DNA of 7,199 nucleotides from an uncultured Solirubrobacterales bacterium (GTDB taxonomy: Bacteria; Actinomycetota; Thermoleophilia; Solirubrobacterales; Solirubrobacteraceae). The notes beneath the pieces were generated by a model, which had not been told where the DNA came from, did not search any database, and saw only the letters and a list, made by a program, of their open reading frames with translations. The translations under genes and the position numbers were made by a program. Positions 1 through 6,300 of the stretch are shown here, piece by piece. The first letter of the stretch is position 1; every line of letters begins with the position of its first letter. The stretch is from positions 1 to 7,199 of the forward strand of contig CAIKSH010000230.1 of NCBI GenBank assembly GCA_903830015.1, written 5' to 3'.

Positions 1-1441
1 CCAGCAGGGCCAGCGCCGCGCCGCCGTCCATCGTCACCTTTCGGCCCAGGAGGTCCATCCCCTGGATTCCGTGGGTGCCCTCGTGGATGGCGTTAAGACG
101 GTTGTCGCGGTAGTGCTGCTCGACGTCGTACTCGCGGGCGTAGCCGTAACCGCCGTGAACCTGGATGGCCAGGGAGTTGCCCTCCACGCACCACTGGGAC
201 GGCCAGCTCTTGGCGACCGGGGTGAGGATCTCCAGCAGCGCCCCGGCCTGCTCGCGAGCCTTCTCGTCGGGGGCCGACTCCTGCTCGTCTACCAGGCGCG
301 AGCAATAGAGGCCGAGCGCAAGTCCGCCCTCGGCATAGGCCTTCTGGGCCAGCAGCATCCGGCGCACGTCGGCGTGCTCGATGATCGGCACCTGCGGGCC
401 GCTGCGGTCACCGGTGATCGCCCGGCCCTGCGGCCGCTCGGAGGCATACTGGACCGACTTGAGGTAGGCGGTGTAGCCGAGGGTTGAGGCGGCAAGCCCG
501 ACGCCGATCCGCGCCTCGTTCATCATGTGGAACATGTAGACGAGGCCGCGGTGCTCCTCGCCGACGAGGTAGCCGACCGCGCCGGCCTGGCCGCCGGGTG
601 TGAACTCGCCCTCCCCGAATCCCAGGACGGTATTGACCGTTCCGCGCGAGCCCATCTTGTGGTTGACGCCGGCCAGGACGACGTCGTTGCGCTCGTTCGG
701 GTTTCCGTCATCGTCGAGGAGGAAGCGCGGGACGATGAAGAGGCTGATCCCCTTCACTCCGGGAGGGCCGCCGGGAACCTTGGCCAGGACGAGGTGAACG
801 ATGTTCTCGCCCATCTCGTGGTCGCCGCCGCTGATCCACATCTTGGTGCCGAAGATGCGGTAGGTGCCGTCGTCCTGGGGCTCGGCGCGGGTGGTGATGT
901 CGGCCAGCGAGCTGCCGGCCTGGGTCTCGGAGAGGCACATCGTGCCGAAGTAGCGGCCCTCGACGATCGGCTTGACCCAGGTCTCCTTCTGCTCGTCGGA
1001 GCCCCAGGCGAGCAGGAGGTTGGCGGCCGCCGCGGCCAGCAGCGAGTAGCCGGCGGTGGGAACGTTGGCGGCGTAGAGCCAGGAGAAGGCGGCGGTGGTG
1101 ATCACCGCGGGCAGCTGCATGCCGCCGACCTCCTCGCTCATTCCGGCCCCGATCAGTCCGGTCTCCCCCAGCGTCTTGAGCGCCGGCTCGACCTCGGGCG
1201 GCAGCACGACCTTGCCGTCCTCGCCGATGTAGGGCTCCTGCGCGTCGGCCGTGCGGTAATGGGGAGCGAACTGCTCGGTCGCGACCTGCTCGGCCAGGCC
1301 GAGGACGTCGTCGTAGAGCTCGCGCGACTGGCCCTCGAAGCGCTCGCGCCCGGCGAGCTCGTCGGCGCCCAGCCAGTCGTAGAGAAGGAACTGGACGTCC
1401 CTGCGGGAGAGGAGGGTGCCGGTGGACTGCGCAGTGGTCAT
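1..1441 (-). CDS. acyl-CoA dehydrogenase, long DmdC-like type (C-terminus off the left edge)
   Basis: FAD-dependent acyl-CoA dehydrogenase, a cytoplasmic enzyme that introduces the alpha-beta double bond into an acyl-CoA and passes electrons to an electron-transfer flavoprotein. 480 residues are visible and the frame is open to the window edge; relatives of this long type (3-methylmercaptopropionyl-CoA dehydrogenase-like) are about 590-610 residues, so roughly the last 110-130 are missing. Seen: the family N-terminus with YDWLGADEL (21-29), the flavin/substrate segment CLSETQAGSS (169-178), FGTKMWISGGDHE (197-209), MNEARIGVG (307-315) and the HEGTHGIQ box (453-460), whose E454 aligns with the catalytic base. 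The ATG at 1441 gives the expected N-terminus, but no Shine-Dalgarno precedes it; a GTG two codons upstream (1447) is an alternative. It begins 46 bases after the stress-protein stop, just past a tRNA-Arg 3'-end repeat. The real substrate cannot be told; the DmdC-like subgroup also includes general fatty acyl-CoA enzymes. Confidence 0.95.
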   Translation of the reverse strand, partial: MTTAQSTGTLLSRRDVQFLLYDWLGADELAGRERFEGQSRELYDDVLGLAEQVATEQFAPHYRTADAQEPYIGEDGKVVLPPEVEPALKTLGETGLIGAGMSEEVGGMQLPAVITTAAFSWLYAANVPTAGYSLLAAAAANLLLAWGSDEQKETWVKPIVEGRYFGTMCLSETQAGSSLADITTRAEPQDDGTYRIFGTKMWISGGDHEMGENIVHLVLAKVPGGPPGVKGISLFIVPRFLLDDDGNPNERNDVVLAGVNHKMGSRGTVNTVLGFGEGEFTPGGQAGAVGYLVGEEHRGLVYMFHMMNEARIGVGLAASTLGYTAYLKSVQYASERPQGRAITGDRSGPQVPIIEHADVRRMLLAQKAYAEGGLALGLYCSRLVDEQESAPDEKAREQAGALLEILTPVAKSWPSQWCVEGNSLAIQVHGGYGYAREYDVEQHYRDNRLNAIHEGTHGIQGMDLLGRKVTMDGGAALALL

Positions 1442-1456
1442 GCGCACAGCATGCCA

Positions 1457-1479
1457 CGACGCGCCCGGGGGGATTCGAA
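1457..1479 (-). repeat. displaced copy of tRNA-Arg 3' end (att-like direct repeat, distal copy)
   Basis: On the plus strand this 23-base stretch begins cgacgcgcccg and ends ggattcgaa, with three Gs between. It matches 3789-3811, the 3' end of tRNA-Arg plus 3 bases beyond it, in the same orientation at 21 of 23 positions. Both mismatches (1468 and 1470) fall in the part corresponding to the 3' strand of the T-stem, and both are A in the tRNA and G here. No 5' strand of the T-stem or other tRNA part precedes it, so this is a fragment, not a second tRNA. It lies between the universal stress protein stop and the acyl-CoA dehydrogenase start. Interpretation as an attachment-site scar is inference. 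Confidence 0.7.
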
Positions 1480-1487
1480 GGCTGCCG

Positions 1488-1910
1488 TTACGAACCCGAC
1501 CTGACCACCAGTACAGGGCGATCGGTCTCGTTGAGCAGCTTGTGGGGGGTGGCGCCCAGCAGGGCACCCCTAAGCGGCGCCTCCCCAGCGCCTCCCACGA
1601 TGATCATCCGCGCGTCCCGCTCGTCGGCAACCTGGGCAAGCCCGTTGGCGGGCCGGGCGTCAATCAGCACGAGCTCGTGCTCGACTTCCGCCGCCGAGAG
1701 CCTGTCGTGTGCCGCCACCTCCAGCCCCGCGCCCATCTCCTTGAGCTTCTCTCGTAGGTCGGCAACCTCCCCGCCGGCCCGGGCCGGCGGCTCGTATGCA
1801 AAGACCAGCACCAAGCGGCAGCCAAGGTCGGCGGCGAGCCTCATCCCCTCTTCCAGGGCGGCTTCCCCGCCTCCCCTTCCGTCATAGCCCACCACGATCG
1901 TCCCGCTCAT
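1488..1910 (-). CDS. universal stress protein, single UspA domain
   Basis: A 140-residue single-domain UspA-family protein, probably a cytoplasmic dimer that binds ATP. The N-terminus has the beta-1 strand TIVVGYDGR (4-12) with the conserved Asp10. The C-terminal nucleotide loop reads GGAGEAPLRGALLGAT (106-121), which keeps G106-x2-G109-x9-G119; the usual final Ser/Thr is Ala120, followed by Thr121. The last strand is RPVLVV (131-136). The ATG at 1910 is chosen because GGTGAGG (1916-1922) sits 5 bases upstream and the protein starts at the family position; a GTG at 1943 would add 11 unconserved residues. The stop is TAA. The gene begins 42 bases after the permease stop on the same strand and is likely cotranscribed. 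Stress proteins beside APC permeases are a recurring bacterial pairing and are thought to modulate transport, but that role here is inferred. Confidence 0.92.
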   Translation of the reverse strand: MSGTIVVGYDGRGGGEAALEEGMRLAADLGCRLVLVFAYEPPARAGGEVADLREKLKEMGAGLEVAAHDRLSAAEVEHELVLIDARPANGLAQVADERDARMIIVGGAGEAPLRGALLGATPHKLLNETDRPVLVVRSGS

Positions 1911-1915
1911 CGGAC

Positions 1916-1922
1916 CCTCACC
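1916..1922 (-). promoter_or_regulatory. ribosome binding site of the universal stress protein
   Basis: GGTGAGG on the minus strand, 5 bases before the ATG at 1910. It decides that start over the upstream in-frame GTG at 1943. Confidence 0.6.
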
Positions 1923-1952
1923 CCCGGCAATTAGTTTCCCCACCCAATCTTG

Positions 1953-3680
1953 TCACGAGGCCACCGGCGCCTTCTCAAGCGCCTCTTCGGAGACTGTCTG
2001 GGGCCTCTGGGAGAAGAACTGGCGGTTCCCAAAGAACCTCCACAGGAACATCGCCACAACCCCGGCCAGCATGAAGCCAACTCCCATCACCAAAGCGGGC
2101 GTCACGCCGAGCCAGACCTCTCCCGAGGACGACGTGTCGGGGTTGGCGAGGTCGAGCACCGAGCGAACCAGCACAAAGCCGAGCATGAAGGCCCCAACCA
2201 GCGGGGCCATGCCGATGAAGACGGCCGACTTGAGGTTCCGTGCACCTGCGAGCAGGGTGACCAGAAGCAGAACCAGCAGGCCAACGCCGAGCCACACCAG
2301 GAGGTTGAACGCGGACCCAAGGTCGTAGTAGTCGCCGATCCCGCCCACCGCAAGCGCCAGGCCTGAAGAAGCGACGAGCGCAACCGCGGCAGGAACCCAG
2401 ACCCCGGGCCTGAGGACCTCGTTCCGGTAGAAGGCGAAACACGCGATGCCGTTTATCCCGTAGTAGAAGGCGATCAGGAGGCTCAGCGCCTGAAGGGAGT
2501 CGAACAGTGAGCCCTGGGCAAACAGGTTGAGGGGCACGTACCAGGCGATCGCAAGTGCGGCGATGACAACGGTGGAGAAGACCGGGGTGAAGAAACGAGG
2601 ACTAACCTCACCGAACTTCCGTGGGAAGGCATTGTTGAAAGCCATCGAGAGGGTGGTCCGGGCCCCGGGGAGGATCGTGGTCTGAGTGGAGGCCAGGGCC
2701 GACGTCAAGATGGAGATCACGACGAGCTTGTCGAGTGGCGAGCCGAGGATCGGGGTCGAGAGGTCGTCGAAGATGCCCGACTCGATCCCCTGCTCGTTGG
2801 CCGACGCGAAGGCGTCGACTCCCGCGTAGGCGACCAGGGCCGTCCCGACCAGCACGTAGGTGATAACCAGGAGAACCGTGGACGTGATGCCCGCGCGGCC
2901 GGACGCGTTTGCGTCTTCGTTCTCCTCGTTCAGGCTGAGCGAGCTCTCCCAGCCCCAGTAGATGAAGACCCCAACCAGGAGGCCGGCGGTCAGGGCCGTC
3001 GTCGATGGGATCTCCCACGGCAGGAACCAGGAGAGGTCGATCGGCGGGTTGGTCATGGCGACCTTCTCGGCACCGACCTCCACCGGAATCGCGGACACGT
3101 CCCCGGTGACTGCCTTTACGAGGCCGACCACAGCCAGAAGGAGCAGGCCGCCGACCTGAAACGCCGAAAGGACGGTCTGGAAGTTGGCCGAGATCTCGGT
3201 CCCGACTACGCACAGGACAGAGGAGAGGACGATGAAGAGGACGGCAAGCGCAGTGACTGCGACCACCGACCCGTAGAGGCCGTCGAGCCCGAACAGGCTG
3301 TACGTGTACAGGGACGCGACGTCGGCCAGCGACCCGATCACCAGGACGCCGGTCATCGTGACCGCCCATCCGGCGATCCAGCCTGCCCACGGTCCGAGCG
3401 CGGTGGTGACCCACTTGAACGTCGTGCCACAGTCTGGATCGGCGCGGTTCATGTAATAGAAGCTCGCCGCGATCAGGAACATCGGCACGAACGAGACGAT
3501 CAGCGAGGCCGGGGCGTTGAGCCCGACGGCAACGACGATCCCGGCGAGGACTGCGGCCAGCGAGTAGGCCGGGGCTGTCGAGTTGAGCCCGATAATCAGG
3601 GTCGAAAAGAACCCGAGGTCCTTCTTCAGCCCCTTGTCCTGCTCCTCGATGATTACGGCTGGCGCTACCGGTGTCGCCAT
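1953..3680 (-). CDS. APC-family amino acid / amine permease
   Basis: A 575-residue inner-membrane permease of the amino acid-polyamine-organocation (APC) superfamily, a secondary transporter usually driven by proton symport or exchange. Seen: the TM1 unwound-helix motif GLNSTAPAYS (31-40), the TM6 signature YWGWESSLSLNEEN (241-254), and the family stretch STQTTILPGARTTLSMA (331-347) followed by FPRKFGEVSPRF (352-363). I count about 14 hydrophobic segments between residues 24 and 548, then a short hydrophilic tail. This is longer than the classical 12-helix members. The ATG at 3680 is supported by GAGAGGAG 6 bases upstream; a TTG at 3782 in frame would run into the promoter and nearly to the tRNA. 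A good promoter lies at 3714-3742. The stress-protein gene follows after 42 bases. Hand counts of two 60-base lines (2041 and 2401) give 37 and 38 G+C, lower than sampled lines of the dehydrogenase (46 and 41) and heliorhodopsin (42). The substrate cannot be assigned. Confidence 0.95.
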   Translation of the reverse strand: MATPVAPAVIIEEQDKGLKKDLGFFSTLIIGLNSTAPAYSLAAVLAGIVVAVGLNAPASLIVSFVPMFLIAASFYYMNRADPDCGTTFKWVTTALGPWAGWIAGWAVTMTGVLVIGSLADVASLYTYSLFGLDGLYGSVVAVTALAVLFIVLSSVLCVVGTEISANFQTVLSAFQVGGLLLLAVVGLVKAVTGDVSAIPVEVGAEKVAMTNPPIDLSWFLPWEIPSTTALTAGLLVGVFIYWGWESSLSLNEENEDANASGRAGITSTVLLVITYVLVGTALVAYAGVDAFASANEQGIESGIFDDLSTPILGSPLDKLVVISILTSALASTQTTILPGARTTLSMAFNNAFPRKFGEVSPRFFTPVFSTVVIAALAIAWYVPLNLFAQGSLFDSLQALSLLIAFYYGINGIACFAFYRNEVLRPGVWVPAAVALVASSGLALAVGGIGDYYDLGSAFNLLVWLGVGLLVLLLVTLLAGARNLKSAVFIGMAPLVGAFMLGFVLVRSVLDLANPDTSSSGEVWLGVTPALVMGVGFMLAGVVAMFLWRFFGNRQFFSQRPQTVSEEALEKAPVAS

Positions 3681-3686
3681 CCCCGA

Positions 3687-3694
3687 CTCCTCTC
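3687..3694 (-). promoter_or_regulatory. ribosome binding site of the permease
   Basis: GAGAGGAG on the minus strand, 6 bases before the ATG at 3680. It is a strong Shine-Dalgarno match and fixes the start. Confidence 0.75.
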
Positions 3695-3713
3695 CCCCGT
3701 TCCCAGGAGCGGC

Positions 3714-3742
3714 AGCATAAGGCTGCGGGGGCTGGCGGACAA
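3714..3742 (-). promoter_or_regulatory. sigma-70-type promoter of the permease / stress-protein unit
   Basis: On the minus strand, -35 TTGTCC (3742-3737), a 17-base spacer, and -10 TATGCT (3719-3714), which fits TANNNT. Transcription would start near 3707, leaving a leader of about 27 bases that contains the ribosome binding site. An inverted repeat GCAGC-5-GCTGC (3712-3726) overlaps the -10 box and could be an operator. The promoter lies downstream of tRNA-Arg, so the permease need not depend on tRNA transcription. Confidence 0.6.
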
Positions 3743-3788
3743 CTACCCGAAAGATCGCGCGCCCCTGCGCCTGCGCCCCCAAGAGGAG

Positions 3789-3865
<77 letters not shown>

Positions 3866-3874
3866 AGCGTGGCC

Positions 3875-3880
3875 AGTGTA
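3875..3880 (-). promoter_or_regulatory. -10-like box of tRNA-Arg
   Basis: TACACT on the minus strand, 9 bases before the mature tRNA 5' end, set in the longer string GTTACACTG that also precedes tRNA-Ser. It fits TANNNT. No good -35 is visible at 16-18 bases; that region overlaps the 3' end of the protease gene. Confidence 0.4.
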
Positions 3881-3891
3881 ACTGCGGGCCG

Positions 3892-6066
3892 TCAGCGACG
3901 GGCGGCGCGGCGGGAGGACTGCGAGAGCTTCACCAGGTTCATCCGGTAGACCGCCCGGCCGGCGGCCTGCGCGACGATGATCCGGGCGGGAACGCTTCCC
4001 CGCTGGTTGACGCGCCGCGCCATCGCCGCGCTGAGGCGGAAGCTCACCTCGCCACTCTCGTCGATGTCGAGCCTGATCGCGCGGACCGAATCCCCGAGCG
4101 GGGTGTCGAGCCTCAGGTAGGCGGCGCAGGCGTCGTCGTTGCCGTCGTCGGTGGCCGGCTGGCAGGTGACCGTGGTGGTGGCCGTGCGGCCGGAGACGTT
4201 CAGCGTCGAGGTCGCCGGGGCGATGATTCCCGGTACCGGGTCCGGATCGGGATCGGGGGCCGGATCGGGCGTCGGAGTCGGATCAGGCGTCGGCGTAGGC
4301 GTCGGGGTCGGCGTCGGGCTCGGAGAGGGCGTCGGCGCAGGCGTCGGCGTCGGCGTCGGAGTCGGCGCGGGCGTCGGGTCGGGAGCCGGCGGGGTCGGGT
4401 CGGCGACGAAGCTGCCGGCGAGCCGGGTGGTGCCCGAGGCACCGTTCCACCCGTCTACGGCGATCCGGTACGTGGCGCCGGCCGAGGCCTGGAAGCTCAC
4501 CTGGCTCCAGAGGCCACCGCCCGCGTCATCGTTGGCGGCCTTGGCCGTGAGGCTGGGCAGGCTGTCGCCGGCGTAGACGGCGAGCAGGGTGTCGTAGGCG
4601 CTGCCCTGGGTCGAGAGCGTCACCGTGCCCGACTCGGTCGCGGTCCAGGAGTACCAGACCGACTTGGAGCCTCCGTAGGCGGAACCGACGTGGTACGGCT
4701 CACCGGCCTCGCGGGTGGCGCCGACCGTGGTGCCGGTCACCGCCGACAGCGAACTCAGGCTGACCGCCGAAGAGAAGTTGTCGTTGGCCGGCGGGGTCGG
4801 GGCAGGCGTCGGCGTGGGCGTGGGGGTCGGTGTGGGCGTCGGGGTCGGCGAAGGGTTGGGGATCGAGGCCGCGCCGGTGAACAGCAGCCGGTTCGGCGAG
4901 CCGGTGCCCGGGTCGCTCACCACGTTGGTGGTCGCCGCGTTGTTCAGCGCACCGGCGACCTGGCCGGGGTCAGCGGTCGCGTCACGGGAGAGAACGAGCG
5001 CGGCGGCGCCGGCAACGTGCGGCGAGGCCATCGAGGTGCCGGAGATCGTGTTGGTGGCCGTGCTCGAGGTGTGCCAGGCAGAGGTAATGCCCGAGCCGGG
5101 GGCAAAGATGTCGACGCAGCTTCCGATATTCGAGAACGAGGAGCGCACATCGCCCGAGGTCGTTGAGCCGACGGTGATCGCGCTCGGCGCCGAAGCCGGC
5201 GAGTAGTTGCAGGCGTCGGCGTTCGAGTTGCCGGCGGCCACCACCATGCTCACGCCGTCGGCGGTGGCGTTGGCCACCGCGGTGTTGATCGAGGCCGAGT
5301 AGCCGCCGCCGAGGCTCATGTTGGCCACGGCCGGCTCGCCGGACGCATGGTTCGCCGTTACCCAGTCGATGCCGGCGATGACGCCGGAGTAGCTGCCCGA
5401 ACCCGAGCAGTTCAGGACGCGGACCGGCACGAGGCTTACCTCGGGCGCGACGCCGTAGGCCGTGCCCCCGACGGTCCCGGCTACGTGGGTTCCGTGGCCG
5501 TTGCAGTCGCTGGTGCCGTTGCCGTCGCCCACCGCGTCGTACCCGGCAAGCATCCGACCGGTGAACTGCGTGTGGCTGGAGAGGATGCCGGTGTCGATGA
5601 TGTAGGCCTTGACCCCGAAGCCGTTCTGGTCGGTGGTGATGCGGTTGTTGAGCGGGAGGGCCCGCTGGTCGATCCGGTCCAGGCCCCAGGTGGCCGGGCT
5701 CTGGTCACGCGGCCCGGCGGCGAGCGCCCGGACGGGGCCGTCGCGCTCGACCAGCAGGACGTCGGAGTCGTTTCGCAGGCGGCTGACATCGGCGCTGTCC
5801 AGCGGGACGACGATTCCCTTGACCGCGCTGCGGAAGACGTCCTGGACGTCGTTGCCGCGGGCCTCCTCGCTGCGCGCCTCGGCGGTCACGTTGGCGCCCG
5901 CCTTGTAAAGAACGATGTAGTCGGCCTCGGCGGCGGCCTGTGAGGGCGCGGCGGCGGCAAGCGCGGCACCTGCGGCGGCGGCGAGCAGCCCGGCAGAAAT
6001 GGCAATTCGCCTGAATACGGGGCTCTGGCTGCGGGTTTCCACGGGATTCACGTAGGTAGTCAGCAT
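3892..6066 (-). CDS. secreted subtilisin-like serine protease (S8, proteinase K / aqualysin type) with PT linkers and PPC-like domain
   Basis: A 724-residue exported endopeptidase precursor. The signal segment has RR at 19-20, a hydrophobic Ala-rich core (21-40) and Ala-x-Ala cleavage choices near 43-47. Residues about 49-116 are an I9-type propeptide that would fold the enzyme and inhibit it. The catalytic domain (about 125-400) shows D158 in IIDTG, H191 in NGHGTH, oxyanion N280 in AAGN and S345 in GTSMASP. C188, C220, C286 and C317 sit where aqualysin I has its two disulfides. Then come PT linker 1 (403-426), a PPC-like beta domain (about 427-554, with [17 protein letters not shown]), PT linker 2 (557-612), and an unrecognised C-terminal domain (613-724) with C635 and C647, ending in a basic tail. 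All catalytic residues are present. The ATG at 6066 has no Shine-Dalgarno, so the start is less sure than the rest. It lies between two tRNA genes, and tRNA-Arg follows its stop by 26 bases. Confidence 0.95.
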   Translation of the reverse strand: MLTTYVNPVETRSQSPVFRRIAISAGLLAAAAGAALAAAAPSQAAAEADYIVLYKAGANVTAEARSEEARGNDVQDVFRSAVKGIVVPLDSADVSRLRNDSDVLLVERDGPVRALAAGPRDQSPATWGLDRIDQRALPLNNRITTDQNGFGVKAYIIDTGILSSHTQFTGRMLAGYDAVGDGNGTSDCNGHGTHVAGTVGGTAYGVAPEVSLVPVRVLNCSGSGSYSGVIAGIDWVTANHASGEPAVANMSLGGGYSASINTAVANATADGVSMVVAAGNSNADACNYSPASAPSAITVGSTTSGDVRSSFSNIGSCVDIFAPGSGITSAWHTSSTATNTISGTSMASPHVAGAAALVLSRDATADPGQVAGALNNAATTNVVSDPGTGSPNRLLFTGAASIPNPSPTPTPTPTPTPTPTPAPTPPANDNFSSAVSLSSLSAVTGTTVGATREAGEPYHVGSAYGGSKSVWYSWTATESGTVTLSTQGSAYDTLLAVYAGDSLPSLTAKAANDDAGGGLWSQVSFQASAGATYRIAVDGWNGASGTTRLAGSFVADPTPPAPDPTPAPTPTPTPTPAPTPSPSPTPTPTPTPTPDPTPTPDPAPDPDPDPVPGIIAPATSTLNVSGRTATTTVTCQPATDDGNDDACAAYLRLDTPLGDSVRAIRLDIDESGEVSFRLSAAMARRVNQRGSVPARIIVAQAAGRAVYRMNLVKLSQSSRRAARR
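4231..4398. repeat. low-complexity hexanucleotide-like repeat encoding PT/PD linker 2
   Basis: Runs of gtcggcgtc-type units on the plus strand encode alternating Pro-Thr, Pro-Ala and Pro-Asp (protease residues 557-612) on the minus strand. It is an extended surface linker between the PPC-like and C-terminal domains. The repeat is imperfect and in frame. Confidence 0.9.
4789..4860. repeat. low-complexity repeat encoding PT linker 1
   Basis: A gtcggngtgggcgtc-type repeat that encodes about ten Pro-Thr pairs (protease residues 403-426) between the catalytic and PPC-like domains. It shares its unit with the repeat at 4231-4398, about 390 bases away in direct orientation. Confidence 0.9.
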
Positions 6067-6106
6067 AGGTATCTACACGGGTGACCGCTCAGGGTTTCGG
6101 TTGTGA

Positions 6107-6124
6107 CGCGCCGGATTCGGCGTG
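6107..6124. other. inverted repeat in the divergent protease / tRNA-Ser intergenic region
   Basis: CGCGCCG, loop GATT, CGGCGTG: a 7-pair stem (one G-T) with a four-base loop. No T-run follows on either strand, so it is not a convincing terminator. It sits between the protease start and the tRNA-Ser promoter and could be an operator or a chance GC-rich hairpin. No clear promoter for the protease is visible in this 90-base gap. Confidence 0.3.
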
Positions 6125-6138
6125 CCGGCCGCCCGGGT

Positions 6139-6144
6139 TACACT
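6139..6144 (+). promoter_or_regulatory. -10-like box of tRNA-Ser
   Basis: TACACT within GTTACACTG, 12 bases before the tRNA 5' end. The same string precedes tRNA-Arg on the other strand. A weak TTCGGC lies 17 bases upstream as the possible -35. Confidence 0.4.
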
Positions 6145-6156
6145 GCGCCCCTCCCC

Positions 6157-6245
6157 GGAGAGGTGGCCGAGCGGCTGAAGGCACTCGCCTGCTAAGCGAG
6201 TAACGGGGGAAACCTCGTTCGCGGGTTCGAATCCCGCCCTCTCCG
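6157..6245 (+). tRNA. tRNA-Ser (anticodon GCT)
   Basis: A class II tRNA of 89 bases. The acceptor stem GGAGAGG pairs with CCTCTCC, with discriminator G. The anticodon stem CTCGC/GCGAG encloses CTGCTAA, giving anticodon GCT, which reads AGC and AGU. The long variable arm is typical of tRNA-Ser. The T-arm is GCGGG-TTCGAAT-CCCGC. CCA is not encoded. It is divergent from the protease and 55 bases upstream of the heliorhodopsin on the same strand. Confidence 0.98.
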
Positions 6246-6261
6246 CTTCGTCCCGCCCCGC

Positions 6262-6273
6262 CGCCGCGCGGCG
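6262..6273. other. 12-base perfect palindrome upstream of heliorhodopsin
   Basis: CGCCGCGCGGCG reads the same on both strands and covers the place where a -35 element would lie for the -10 box at 6288. A regulator site is possible, but a palindrome of this kind is expected by chance a few times in this much GC-rich sequence. Confidence 0.25.
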
Positions 6274-6287
6274 TCCCTCCGGCCGCC

Positions 6288-6293
6288 TAGGAT
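6288..6293 (+). promoter_or_regulatory. -10 box of heliorhodopsin, leaderless arrangement
   Basis: TAGGAT (TANNNT) ends 7 bases before the ATG at 6301, which would put the transcription start at or next to the A of the start codon. No convincing Shine-Dalgarno lies at normal spacing, which fits a leaderless message. No -35 resembling TTGACA is visible. Confidence 0.45.
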
Positions 6294-6300
6294 CAAGGCC

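Noticed and set aside
527..1504. Long plus-strand open frame opposite the acyl-CoA dehydrogenase
   Set aside because: It is antisense to a clearly conserved enzyme, has no family motifs, and is typical of GC-rich shadow frames.
3681..3782. N-terminal extension of the permease to a TTG at 3782
   Set aside because: The extension would cover the promoter and the ribosome binding site, has no conserved residues, and the ATG at 3680 has strong initiation signals.
4231..4860. CRISPR-like or regulatory tandem array
   Set aside because: There are no unique spacers; the periodicity is in codon frame and simply encodes Pro-Thr/Asp/Ala linkers.
5347..5943. 198-codon plus-strand frame inside the protease gene
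   Set aside because: It lies opposite the conserved propeptide and catalytic domain and encodes a biased Val/Ala/Gly/Asp string; a shadow.
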